41,306 nucleotides of DNA from Acidobacteriota bacterium (GTDB lineage: Bacteria; Acidobacteriota; Thermoanaerobaculia; Gp7-AA8), in the NCBI GenBank assembly GCA_016184115.1, contig JACPDH010000030.1:1-41306 (forward strand), read 5' to 3'. Positions 1 through 12,067 of this stretch are shown in pieces (the first letter of the stretch is position 1; each line of letters starts with the position of its first letter). A model generated the notes under the pieces. That model was not told the origin of the DNA, searched no databases, and saw nothing but the letters and a program-made list of their open reading frames with translations. The position numbers and the translations under genes are program-made.

Positions 1-1239
1 CGCGACCACGCCGCCGTTCTCATCGCGGTCGGCGCAAAGAGCTCCCGCGCCCTCGGTCTCCCGGGCGAGAACGGCCCCGGCGTCCTCGGCGGCGTCGACC
101 TCCTCCGCTCGGTGAATCTCGGCGAGCCGCTCGACCTAGGGGACAAGGTCGTGGTCATCGGCGGTGGCAACGTCGCGTACGACGTCGCGCGCACGGTGCT
201 TCGCCAGATCGCCTACGACGCCGCGCGCACCGCGGCACGCCTCGAGACGACGCACGCCGTCACGCTCGTCTCGCTCGAGACGCTCGAAGAGATGCCGGCC
301 GACACGGTCGAGATCGTCGAAGGAGACGAAGAAGGAATCCGCCGCCTCAACGGCTGGGGTCCGCTCGAAGTCGTCCGCAACGTCGACGGTCGCGTCACCG
401 GCGTGAAGTTCCGCCGTTGTGTCCACGTCTACGATGCGGACCGCCGTTTCGCGCCCGTCTACGACGACAGCGACGTTCAGGTCGTCGAGGCGAACACCGT
501 CCTGATGGCAGTTGGGCAGTCGCCCGACATCTCGTTCCGCGCGAGCGGCGGCGATGACATCGAAGAGATGCGGCCCGGCTGGCCGAAAGTCGACCGCGAG
601 ACGCTGATGACGAGCGCTCCGGGCGTATTCGTGGCGGGCGATCTGGCGCACGGCACGCGCCTCATCATCGACGCCGTCGCCTCGGGCAAGGCGGCGGCGC
701 GCTCGATCTACCGGCACCTCACCGGCCGGCCGCTCGACTCTGAGATCACGACCTCGTTCGAGCTTCTCGAGCGCTATCGGCGCGAAGAGGGTTTCGAGCG
801 GATCCGCCGCCAACCCGTTCCGACGATCGAGCCGGAGGAACGGCTTCACCATCCCGACAAGGTCGTCGAGCGCGGATACGACGCTGAGCTCGCGATGCGC
901 GAGGCGTCGCGCTGTCTCGACTGCGGCGTGACGCCGGTGTTCGACGGCACGCGCTGCGTCCTCTGCGGCGGCTGCGCCGACGTCTGCCCGACGCAGACGC
1001 TCAAGCTCGTCTCGCTCGACGCGCTGGAGCGGACGGGCGACGTAGACGCGGCGATCATCGGAGCGCTCGGCGAGGGCGCCAACCTCTCCGAGAACTCCGC
1101 GATCCTCAAGGACGAGGACCGCTGCATCCGCTGCGCTCTCTGCGTGATGCGCTGCCCGGTCGACGCGATCGGGATGGAGCGCGTCTGCTTCACCGCATCC
1201 TGGTCGAACCCGAAAGCCGCCATCCAAACATCGAGGTGA
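1..1239 (+). CDS. FAD/NAD(P)-dependent oxidoreductase with C-terminal 4Fe-4S clusters (GltD-like), 5' truncated
   Basis: The frame is open from the first base, so the N-terminus lies outside the window. The visible part resembles the pyridine-nucleotide-disulphide oxidoreductases related to the glutamate synthase small subunit. There is a nucleotide-binding glycine motif GGGNVAYDVAR and, further on, the FAD-end motif GVFVAGD followed by an alanine-rich helix. The last ~120 residues hold two ferredoxin-like clusters: CLDCG, CVLCGGCADVCP and, after a spacer, CIRCALCVMRCP. The family moves electrons between NAD(P)H, FAD and ferredoxin-type centres. It lies 4 bp before the Rieske gene and heads the collinear operon, so I infer that it couples the NAD(P) pool to the cytochrome b complex. 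The protein has no obvious membrane segment in the visible part. The family call is firm; the electron partner is inference. Confidence 0.87.
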   Translation, partial: RDHAAVLIAVGAKSSRALGLPGENGPGVLGGVDLLRSVNLGEPLDLGDKVVVIGGGNVAYDVARTVLRQIAYDAARTAARLETTHAVTLVSLETLEEMPADTVEIVEGDEEGIRRLNGWGPLEVVRNVDGRVTGVKFRRCVHVYDADRRFAPVYDDSDVQVVEANTVLMAVGQSPDISFRASGGDDIEEMRPGWPKVDRETLMTSAPGVFVAGDLAHGTRLIIDAVASGKAAARSIYRHLTGRPLDSEITTSFELLERYRREEGFERIRRQPVPTIEPEERLHHPDKVVERGYDAELAMREASRCLDCGVTPVFDGTRCVLCGGCADVCPTQTLKLVSLDALERTGDVDAAIIGALGEGANLSENSAILKDEDRCIRCALCVMRCPVDAIGMERVCFTASWSNPKAAIQTSR

Positions 1240-1243
1240 CACG

Positions 1244-1720
1244 ATGACGACGATGTCGAAATCTTCAAGACTTGACCCCGAGCCGATGCCCCGCCGCGAC
1301 TTCCTCGGACTCGCCGCCATGTGGGCGATGGGGGCGTCGGCCGCGTTCGCGCTGCTCGGCATGCTGCGGCTCCCGCGTGCCGCGGTCCTGCCCGCGCCGT
1401 CGAAGAAGTTCAAGGTCGCGCTGCCCGAATCGCTCGCGGACGGCGAGCCGTTCGTGCCGGCGGGCCGCTCGGTGGCGCTCTTCAAGGACAAGGAAGGCGT
1501 CTACGCGGTGTCGACCGTCTGCACGCACCTCGGATGCATCGTAAAGCAGAGCGCCGATGGCTTCGCCTGCCCTTGCCACGGATCCGAGTTCAACAAGGAC
1601 GGCACCGTGAAGAAGGGCCCTGCGCCCAAGGCGCTGCCGTGGCTCGCGGTGACGAAGGACGGCGGCGCGTTCGTGGTCGATGAGGGCAAGGTCGTCGATC
1701 CGGGAACGAGGCTCGCATGA
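1244..1720 (+). CDS. Rieske 2Fe-2S iron-sulfur protein
   Basis: This 158-residue protein has the two Rieske cluster-binding boxes: CTHLGC (C93, H95, C98) and CPCHGS (C109, C111, H112). The cysteines at 98 and 111 would form the usual disulphide. The N-terminus has a Tat-like motif PRRDFLG followed by a hydrophobic stretch (about residues 20-42), as expected for a Rieske subunit anchored by an uncleaved helix. It should carry electrons from quinol at cytochrome b to a periplasmic cytochrome. The start at 1244 is 4 bp after the preceding stop; a second ATG at 1253 is possible. The stop overlaps the cytochrome b start (ATGA), so the two are translationally coupled. Confidence 0.95.
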   Translation: MTTMSKSSRLDPEPMPRRDFLGLAAMWAMGASAAFALLGMLRLPRAAVLPAPSKKFKVALPESLADGEPFVPAGRSVALFKDKEGVYAVSTVCTHLGCIVKQSADGFACPCHGSEFNKDGTVKKGPAPKALPWLAVTKDGGAFVVDEGKVVDPGTRLA

Positions 1721-3267
1721 GCGAAGCCACCACCGAACCAGCGATGGGCCGCTTTCTCGCGAACCTGCGCGAGATCCCGAAAACCTTCCGCGAATCGTTC
1801 GTGCGCGGTGGGGCGCCGACGACCGATCGCACGCGCTCGAGCTTCGTCTTCGGAAACGTCTTCCTTCACCTGCACGCTGTACGCACGCACCGATGGAGTC
1901 TCCGCTGGTCGACCACGGCGGGGCTCGGGATCGTGTCGGTCGCGGCATTCCTCATCACGCTGATCACCGGCGTGCTGCTGATGTTCTATTACAAGCCGTA
2001 TCCCGACGCGGCGTACGTCTCGATCAAGGACATCCACTTCGTCGTCCCGACGGGGCGCTTCATCCGCAACATTCACCGCTGGGCGGCGAACGTGATGGTC
2101 GTGGCGGTGCTGCTGCACATGGCGCGCGTCTTCTTCACCGGCGCCTACCGGAAACCGCGCGAGTTCAACTGGCTCGTCGGCATGGGGCTTCTCGTCATCA
2201 CGTTAGGCCTCTCGTTCACCGGCTACCTGCTCCCGTGGGACCAGCTGGCCTACTGGGCGATCACGATCGGCGCGAACATCGCGCAGTCGCCGCAGGAGGT
2301 CACCGACGCCCTCAAGATCACGCAGTACTTCGATCCGGGTGGCATGCAGCGGCTGCTGCTGCTCGGCTCGAGCGACGTCGGCGAGGAAGCGCTGATCCGC
2401 TTCTTCCTGCTCCACGTGATGATTCTGCCGCTCGCGCTCGTCGCGCTGCTCGGCGTGCACATGTGGCGTGTCCGAAAGGATGGCGGCATCGCGCGGCCCG
2501 ATGACGCCGACGCGCGCCTCGGGCCGCCGCCCGCCGATACGTATCCCGTATTCACCGAGGCGCCGCAGAAGACGTATCAGATCGCGACGATCGTGAAGGG
2601 GAGGACGCCGGCGGTCGGCAAGGGACCGGAGAACACGGTGCCGTCGATGCCGCATCTCTTCTACGCGGAGATGGGCGTCGCCATGCTCACCGTGCTCGTC
2701 TGCGTCGCGCTCGCGCTCGTCTCCGACGCGCCGCTCAAGGAGCTCGCGAACCCGAACGTCCCGGAGAATCCGGCGAAGGCTCCCTGGTACTTCCTCGGGC
2801 TTCAGGAGCTCGTCGCCTACTCCGCGTTCATGGGCGGGATCGGCATTCCGTCGATCGTGCTGATCGGCCTCGGGCTGATCCCGTACCTCGATCGCGAGAA
2901 GGAAGGGACGGGGCTCTGGTTCGGCGGTCCGGGCGGCGTGCCGCTCGTGATCCTATCGACCGTCTACGGCTTCGGCACCGCGCTCGCGCTCGAGGCGTTC
3001 GCAATCCGCTTCGGGTGGATACGACAGTGGTGGCCCGACGTGCCACAGCTGGTGATCACGGCGCTCAACCCGGGGACCGTGCTCACCGCGCTCTACGCCG
3101 GGTTCTCGATCTGGGCCGTGAAGAAGTGGGGCTCGACGCGAGCCGGTGCGCTCGCACTCTTCACCTGTTTCCTCTGCGGATTCATTCTGCTGACGATCGT
3201 CGGCGAGCACTTCCGCGGGCCTAACTGGGTCTTCTACTGGTCGCCGTCGGAATGGCCGGGGCACTGA
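1717..3267 (+). CDS. Cytochrome b (b6/subunit IV-type fusion) of a Rieske/cytochrome b complex
   Basis: This is a 516-residue polytopic membrane protein. The N-terminal half carries two haem-binding histidine pairs: IHRWAANVMVVAVLLH (histidines 14 apart) and LLHVMILPLALVALLGVH (15 apart). The extra residue in the second pair is the b6f-type spacing. The C-terminal half has subunit IV-like helices, with KAPWYFLGLQE at the quinol-oxidation site where many family members have PEWY, plus an additional C-terminal helix region ending in EHFRGPNWVFYW. It should oxidise or reduce quinone and pass electrons to the Rieske protein. It overlaps the Rieske stop by 4 bp and is followed 1 bp later by the multihaem cytochrome gene, which replaces the usual cytochrome f/c1. 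Confidence 0.94.
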   Translation: MSEATTEPAMGRFLANLREIPKTFRESFVRGGAPTTDRTRSSFVFGNVFLHLHAVRTHRWSLRWSTTAGLGIVSVAAFLITLITGVLLMFYYKPYPDAAYVSIKDIHFVVPTGRFIRNIHRWAANVMVVAVLLHMARVFFTGAYRKPREFNWLVGMGLLVITLGLSFTGYLLPWDQLAYWAITIGANIAQSPQEVTDALKITQYFDPGGMQRLLLLGSSDVGEEALIRFFLLHVMILPLALVALLGVHMWRVRKDGGIARPDDADARLGPPPADTYPVFTEAPQKTYQIATIVKGRTPAVGKGPENTVPSMPHLFYAEMGVAMLTVLVCVALALVSDAPLKELANPNVPENPAKAPWYFLGLQELVAYSAFMGGIGIPSIVLIGLGLIPYLDREKEGTGLWFGGPGGVPLVILSTVYGFGTALALEAFAIRFGWIRQWWPDVPQLVITALNPGTVLTALYAGFSIWAVKKWGSTRAGALALFTCFLCGFILLTIVGEHFRGPNWVFYWSPSEWPGH

Positions 3268-3268
3268 G

Positions 3269-4929
3269 ATGAAGAAGAACAAACATCTTCTGCTTTGGTC
3301 GAGCCTCGGAGTTCTCGCGTTGCTGGTGGTCGCGGCAGTCCAGGAGAATTTCTTCAAGGAATGGCGGCGCCATCAGCTCCGCGCCGCGTCACAGGCCGAG
3401 GGGGGCGTCGACATCAAGCTGCGGCAGGTCGTCGTGCCGAGCCTGAACGTGATGGATCGTTGCGTCTCGTGCCACGTCGGCATGGCTCCGGGCGAGCCGG
3501 CGGTGGCGGGCGACAAGGTGCTGGCCGCGCACAAGCCGGTGGTCCACGACCCTGCGGAGTTCGGCTGCACGGTCTGTCACGGCGGGCAGGGGCGAGCGAC
3601 CGACCGAGAGGACGCGCACGGCGAGGAAGGGCATTACTGGCCGGAGCCGATGATCCCGGCGAAGTACGCCGAGGCGGGGTGCGGGACGTGCCACACGCAC
3701 ATCGAGGTGCCCAACTACGAGTTGGTGCGGCGTGGCGAGAAGCTCGTCGAGCGGTACGACTGCCTCGCGTGTCACGCGCTCGACGGGCGCGGCGGAACGC
3801 TGAGGCCGCTCGGCGCAGCCGCGGTCACGTCGCCCGACCTCACGTACGTCGGGGTTCGCGGATACGACGCGCAGTGGTACGAGAAGCACATCGCCAGGCG
3901 CGCGGCCGCGGCCGACGGCCCCTGGCACGCGTCGTTCGGCGAGATCGCGGAGTCCGATCTAGCCGCGCTCAAGGTGCTGCTCGACTCGCGGGTCGGCACG
4001 CCGCGCCTCGTCGAGGCGAAGGCGCTCTTCCACACGTTAGGCTGCCGCGGCTGCCACAAGATCGGCGGCGTCGGCGGCGAGGACGGCCCCGATCTCACGC
4101 GCGAAGGCGAGAAGGATCCGGGGCTTGCCGACTTCACGCACGTGCCTGGGCCACGCTCGCTCGAAGGCTGGTTCAAGGAGCACTTCCGCGCGCCGGCAAC
4201 GGTCGTTCCGGGCTCGAAGATGCCGGAGTTCAGCCTAACCGCGGAGCAGATCGACCTGCTGACGCTCTACATGTTCTCGCTGCGGCGCAGCGATCTGCCG
4301 GAAGCCTACTGGCCGAAGGATCGAATCAAGGTCGTGCGCTTCGGCGCGAGCGAGTTCTCGCGCGACGGAGAGACGCTCTACGGCACCTTCTGCGCGTCGT
4401 GTCACGGAACCGCGGGGCAGGGAATGCGCTTCGCCGGCATGACCGCGTTCCCCGCGGTCGCATCGGAAGGATTCCTATCGCTCGCGTCGGATCGCTTCAT
4501 CGCCGAGACGATCAGGAAGGGGCGGCCCGGAAGGCGCATGGCGGGGTGGGGACACGCGAACGGGATGACCGACGAGGAGATCGGACGGGTCGTCGCGCAC
4601 ATTCGCGCGCTGGGCGGCGGCGTCGCGCCGGTCGAGCCCGAGGACGTCGCGCAGAGGCTCGGCGGAAACAAGGCGCGAGGCGCCGCGCTCTACGGCGAGC
4701 ACTGCTCGGTCTGTCACGGCAAGGCGGGCGAGGGAGGCGAGGGGACGGCGCTCAACAACCGCGTGCTCCTCGCGACGGCAACGGACAAGTACATGGCGGA
4801 GACGATCCGGCTCGGGCGGCCCGGAACGTCGATGCCGACGTTTGGAATGGCGTCGACCGTACGGCCGGCGCTCGCACCTGACGAGATCGCGTCGATCGTC
4901 GCCCACATCCGAAGCTGGGAGGTAGCTCG

Positions 4930-4933
<4 letters not shown>
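3269..4933 (+). CDS. Membrane-anchored heptaheme cytochrome c
   Basis: The protein has 554 residues and one N-terminal hydrophobic helix (about residues 6-24) without a clear cleavage site, so it is probably an uncleaved anchor with the rest in the periplasm. Seven CXXCH haem sites are visible, starting near residues 65 (CVSCH), 100 (CTVCH), 138 (CGTCH), 165 (CLACH), 259 (CRGCH), 375 (CASCH) and 479 (CSVCH). The last two lie in tandem class I mono-haem domains (HGTAGQG and HGKAGEG, each followed by a candidate methionine ligand in RRMAGWG and TSMPTFG). It sits between cytochrome b and the molybdopterin alpha subunit and overlaps the latter by 4 bp. I infer that it is the electron relay between the Rieske/b complex and the Mo enzyme. 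The family is clear; the haem order of transfer cannot be read from sequence. Confidence 0.93.
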
Positions 4934-8442
<3,509 letters not shown>

Positions 8443-8445
8443 GCG

Positions 8446-9576
<1,131 letters not shown>

Positions 9577-9586
9577 GGAGGATGCG

Positions 9587-10738
9587 ATGAGGCGTTTGAT
9601 GAATGTGAGACACGATCGGTCCGCGCCGTCCCACCCCGAAGGGGTGGCGGAGAGTAGCCGGTGGCAAGCGGCGAAGCCGCGCCGCCACCGGTCGCGATCG
9701 CGAATTGATTCAGCGCCCCGATGGGGCGCCGGAATGACCACGGCCGATGAAGATCCGGCGCCCCTCCGGGGCGCGTCACGGGTGGGTGGCTCTCATCCGG
9801 TGGCGGCGCAGCTTCGCTGCTTGCCACCGACCCCGGTGGCGGCGCGGCTTCGCTGCTTGCCACCGGCTACTCTTCGTCGCCCCTCCGGGGCGATGGTGCT
9901 CGGGATGCTTCTTATCGTCGGGCTTCTCTCCTCCTGCGCCAAGTCTCCCAAGCCCACCCCCGACGTCGTCGTCGTCGAGCGCCCCGCTCTGACGCTCGAC
10001 CCGAACGATCGCGCATGGAAGGATCTGCCGGAGCATGTCGCCCCGCTGCTCCTGCAGGACATGGTCGACCCGCGCCTCATGGAGCCGTCGACCGCGGTCG
10101 TGCACGTTCAGGCGATGACCGACGGCAAGGAGATCGCGTTCCGGCTCTCGTGGGACGACGCGACGATGAACGACATGCCTGGCCCGGCGAAGTTCACCGA
10201 TGCCTGCGCGGTACAGCTTCCAAAGAAGGCCGAGCCTGACCTTCCCGCGCCACAGATGGGGGAGACGGGGAGGCTCGTGGAGATCGCGTTCTGGCGCGCG
10301 AGCTGGCAGGCGGTCGTCGACGGCCGCGGCGACACGATCAAGGATCTCCAGCCTAACGCATCCGTCGACCACTACCCGTTCGAGGCGCCGTCGCTGCAGC
10401 CCGGATCGACGGAGCAACAGGAGATGCAGCAGCGCTACTCGCCTGCGCGTGCGACCGGGAACACGATGGCGGGTCCGCGTGAGCGCCCCGTCGAGTGTCT
10501 CGTGGCCGCGGGCCCCGGCACGCTGACGCCCGACCCCGCACTGAAGGCGAATGGCAGCGGCAAGTACGCGAAGGGGAAGTGGGCGGTCGTGATCTCGAGG
10601 CCGCTCCCTGAAGTTCTCAGGGCCGCGCCTCGCTCGCAGGCGGCATTCGCGGTGTGGGAAGGGAGCCATCAGGAAGTCGGAGCGCGGAAGATGCGTACCG
10701 GCTGGGTTCCGATCGTCAGGGAACAGAGGAAATCATGA
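9587..10738 (+). CDS. Haem-b gamma subunit (ethylbenzene dehydrogenase/NxrC-like) lipoprotein, with a repeat cluster inserted in its N-terminus
   Basis: The conserved part starts at M103 (base 9893): a lipoprotein signal ending in LLSSC, then a 260-residue domain like the haem-b subunits of type II Mo enzymes. It contains FTDACAVQLP, a candidate methionine ligand in APQMGETGR and a lysine-rich AVWEGS...RKMRTGW region that may hold the axial lysine. The frame is open upstream to ATG 9587, which has a strong ribosome-binding site (GAGGAGG, 5 bp before the ATG). The 100 residues in between are arginine/alanine/proline-rich and come from a palindromic repeat cluster (about 9630-9892), not from a protein domain. 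Translation may run through it or restart at 9893, giving 281 residues. The gene should wire the enzyme to the cytochrome and anchor it to a membrane. Its end overlaps the chaperone start (ATGA). Confidence 0.82.
   Translation: MRRLMNVRHDRSAPSHPEGVAESSRWQAAKPRRHRSRSRIDSAPRWGAGMTTADEDPAPLRGASRVGGSHPVAAQLRCLPPTPVAARLRCLPPATLRRPSGAMVLGMLLIVGLLSSCAKSPKPTPDVVVVERPALTLDPNDRAWKDLPEHVAPLLLQDMVDPRLMEPSTAVVHVQAMTDGKEIAFRLSWDDATMNDMPGPAKFTDACAVQLPKKAEPDLPAPQMGETGRLVEIAFWRASWQAVVDGRGDTIKDLQPNASVDHYPFEAPSLQPGSTEQQEMQQRYSPARATGNTMAGPRERPVECLVAAGPGTLTPDPALKANGSGKYAKGKWAVVISRPLPEVLRAAPRSQAAFAVWEGSHQEVGARKMRTGWVPIVREQRKS
9630..9892. repeat. Composite palindromic (REP-like) repeat cluster inside the gamma-subunit reading frame
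   Basis: Three copies of a ~33-38 bp module are visible. One at 9655-9692 is in one orientation; 9798-9830 and 9834-9870 are in the other. The first and third are reverse complements over about 38 bp with one mismatch (core GTAGCCGGTGGCAAGC). The outer flanks also match in inverted orientation (CCCCGAAGGGG...GGAGAGTAGCC at 9634-9660 against 9865-9891). Two short palindromes, GCGCCCC-gat-GGGGCGC (9713-9729) and GCGCCCC-tcc-GGGGCGC (9758-9774), lie between. This is the layout of intergenic REP/BIME-type repeats, but here it separates a ribosome-binding site and ATG from the signal peptide they should serve. Confidence 0.85.
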
Positions 10739-11385
10739 GCGAGATCTCGATTTCGGGCGACGTTAGGGAGCTGATCGAAGAATCGGTCGCGTGGCGGATG
10801 TTCAGTCTCGCGTTCGAGCGGCCGCGTAATGGTTGGCGCGACCACGTGGATGCGATCGCCCACGACGCGAACGACGACACCGTTCGCGCAATCGCATTGA
10901 TGGCACAGGAACAGGCCGACGAAGCGCTCTTTCTAGAAGTGTTCGGTCCTGGCGGAGCCGTGTCACCGCGTGAAGTCGCGTATCGCGGCTTCGCCGATCC
11001 GGGCCACGTTCTCGCAGAGCTCGAGGCGATCTACCACGCGTTCGCATACGAGCCGGCATCGGAAGAGTGTCCTGACCACGTCTCGGTCGAAGCGGGCTTC
11101 GTCGGCTACCTTCGAATGAAGCAGGCGTTTGCGCGGATCGTGGGAGACGAGGAAGCCGAACGACTCTCCGCCGAGGCGAGCGCGATGTTCATCAAAGAAC
11201 ACCTCGGCGCGATCGCCGCCGGCCTCGCGAAACGCTTCGACGACGACGACTCGTTCTACATCGCGAGCGCCGCGAAACTCATGCGCGAAACGATTGGCGA
11301 CGTCGAGATCCGCGAGGAAGTTGCGCCCCCTGACGACGACGGCGAGATGAGCTGCGCCGGCGGCTGCCCTGTTGGCGAAACCTGA
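10735..11385 (+). CDS. TorD/NarJ-family molybdoenzyme chaperone
   Basis: This 216-residue, mainly helical, acidic protein has no signal peptide. It contains PDHVSVEAGFVGYLRMKQ, which fits the conserved E(P)DHxxxEL.F..L region of TorD/DmsD/NarJ chaperones. These proteins bind the apo-alpha subunit and its Tat signal in the cytoplasm until the Mo cofactor is inserted. The start overlaps the gamma stop (ATGA), so it closes the respiratory operon. The C-terminus carries an unusual cysteine tail, MSCAGGCPVGET, which is not part of the usual family fold. A dedicated chaperone supports the view that the preceding alpha subunit is a functional, Tat-exported enzyme. Confidence 0.85.
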   Translation: MSEISISGDVRELIEESVAWRMFSLAFERPRNGWRDHVDAIAHDANDDTVRAIALMAQEQADEALFLEVFGPGGAVSPREVAYRGFADPGHVLAELEAIYHAFAYEPASEECPDHVSVEAGFVGYLRMKQAFARIVGDEEAERLSAEASAMFIKEHLGAIAAGLAKRFDDDDSFYIASAAKLMRETIGDVEIREEVAPPDDDGEMSCAGGCPVGET

Positions 11386-11748
11386 CGAACCAGGTCGTCG
11401 CCTGGGCGACCGCGCAGACTCCTGGATAGCCGCGATGGCCTGAACATAGGATGAAGAGGTTGAAGTTAGAACGATGAACGATGAAGTTTGAACCCGGAAA
11501 AGGGCCCCGGGCGGGGGTTTCAGGGTTCAGCATTCATGGTTCTACGTCCTAACTTCGAGGCTTACGTCCCTGAGTTCAGGCCATTAGGGCTGGGCGAGCC
11601 TCACTCCGATCGTCTTCCTGCCTCGGCCCGATGTCCATTTCTCACCGCCGCGTGAGAGATAGGTCACGAAGCGTTGTCTCTCCAATCATGGCGGATGTGG
11701 AACGCTTCACGCACCGTGAAGTTGCGTTCCCGATGCAAGGAGGCCAAC
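11386..11748. other. Non-coding stretch after the respiratory operon
   Basis: I see no convincing gene here. It holds a long imperfect hairpin built from heptamer-like repeats (11462-11556) and a 6-bp dyad CTTCAC-gcacc-GTGAAG at 11705-11721, which lies 27 bp upstream of the next start and could be an operator or a leader hairpin (weak). A 14-mer at 11411-11424 recurs at 14023-14036, also just after a gene end. No clear promoter or T-tract terminator was found. Confidence 0.6.
11462..11556. repeat. Long imperfect inverted repeat of GAACGAT-type heptamers
   Basis: The left arm (11462-11495) reads GAAGTTAGAACGATGAACG then ATGAAGTTTGAACCC. The right arm (11523-11556) is its imperfect reverse complement (GGGTTCAGCATTCATGG then TTCTACGTCCTAACTTC). 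The loop contains GGGCCCCGGGCGGGGG. The arms are made of degenerate GAACGAT/GAACCAT heptamers, a type of short repeat often found between genes in AT/GC-mixed bacterial genomes. It could fold into a large hairpin in RNA and may serve as a transcription end or RNA stabiliser for the upstream operon. Confidence 0.7.
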
Positions 11749-11985
11749 GTGGAGATCACTCCTGCTGTGGTCCTCTGGCGTACCCGCGGCGCGGAGCATT
11801 TCGTCCAGTGCATCGTCGAGGAGACTGGCGAAGCCTGTTTCGAGCTCCGCATCCTCTGCGGCCATGAGCTCCTCCTCGCGGAGTCGTTTCAGGAGACGGC
11901 GCCGATGCTCGCGCGTGCCGAAGCGCTTCGCGCACAGTACGCACCGCGCCGCTCCACCGGCCGCGGAGGCGCGAGCACAGGTTAG
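11749..11985 (+). CDS. Small hypothetical protein
   Basis: A 78-residue protein that I do not recognise. The GTG start at 11749 is chosen because a near-perfect ribosome-binding site (AAGGAGG, 11737-11743) lies 5 bp before it; an upstream in-frame ATG at 11674 has no such site. The sequence begins VEITPAVVLWRTRG, has a pattern suggesting alternating strands (HFVQCIVEETGEACFELRIL), and a helix with FQETAPMLARAEALRAQY, then a basic, glycine-rich tail. There is no signal peptide or membrane segment. It stands alone between the respiratory operon and the thiolase pair, about 82 bp before the latter. Confidence 0.62.
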   Translation: MEITPAVVLWRTRGAEHFVQCIVEETGEACFELRILCGHELLLAESFQETAPMLARAEALRAQYAPRRSTGRGGASTG

Positions 11986-12067
11986 GGAAAGGCCTCGGCG
12001 AAGCACGGGCCGAGCGATCGAGCCCGCAATCGCATGTCGTCACTTCACTCGCTCCCGGAGGTGAACG

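Noticed and set aside
9747-9992. A separate small gene inside the palindromic repeat cluster
   Set aside because: Its codons come from the repeat modules, so the open frame is a by-product of the repeats; no ribosome-binding site or family motif supports it.
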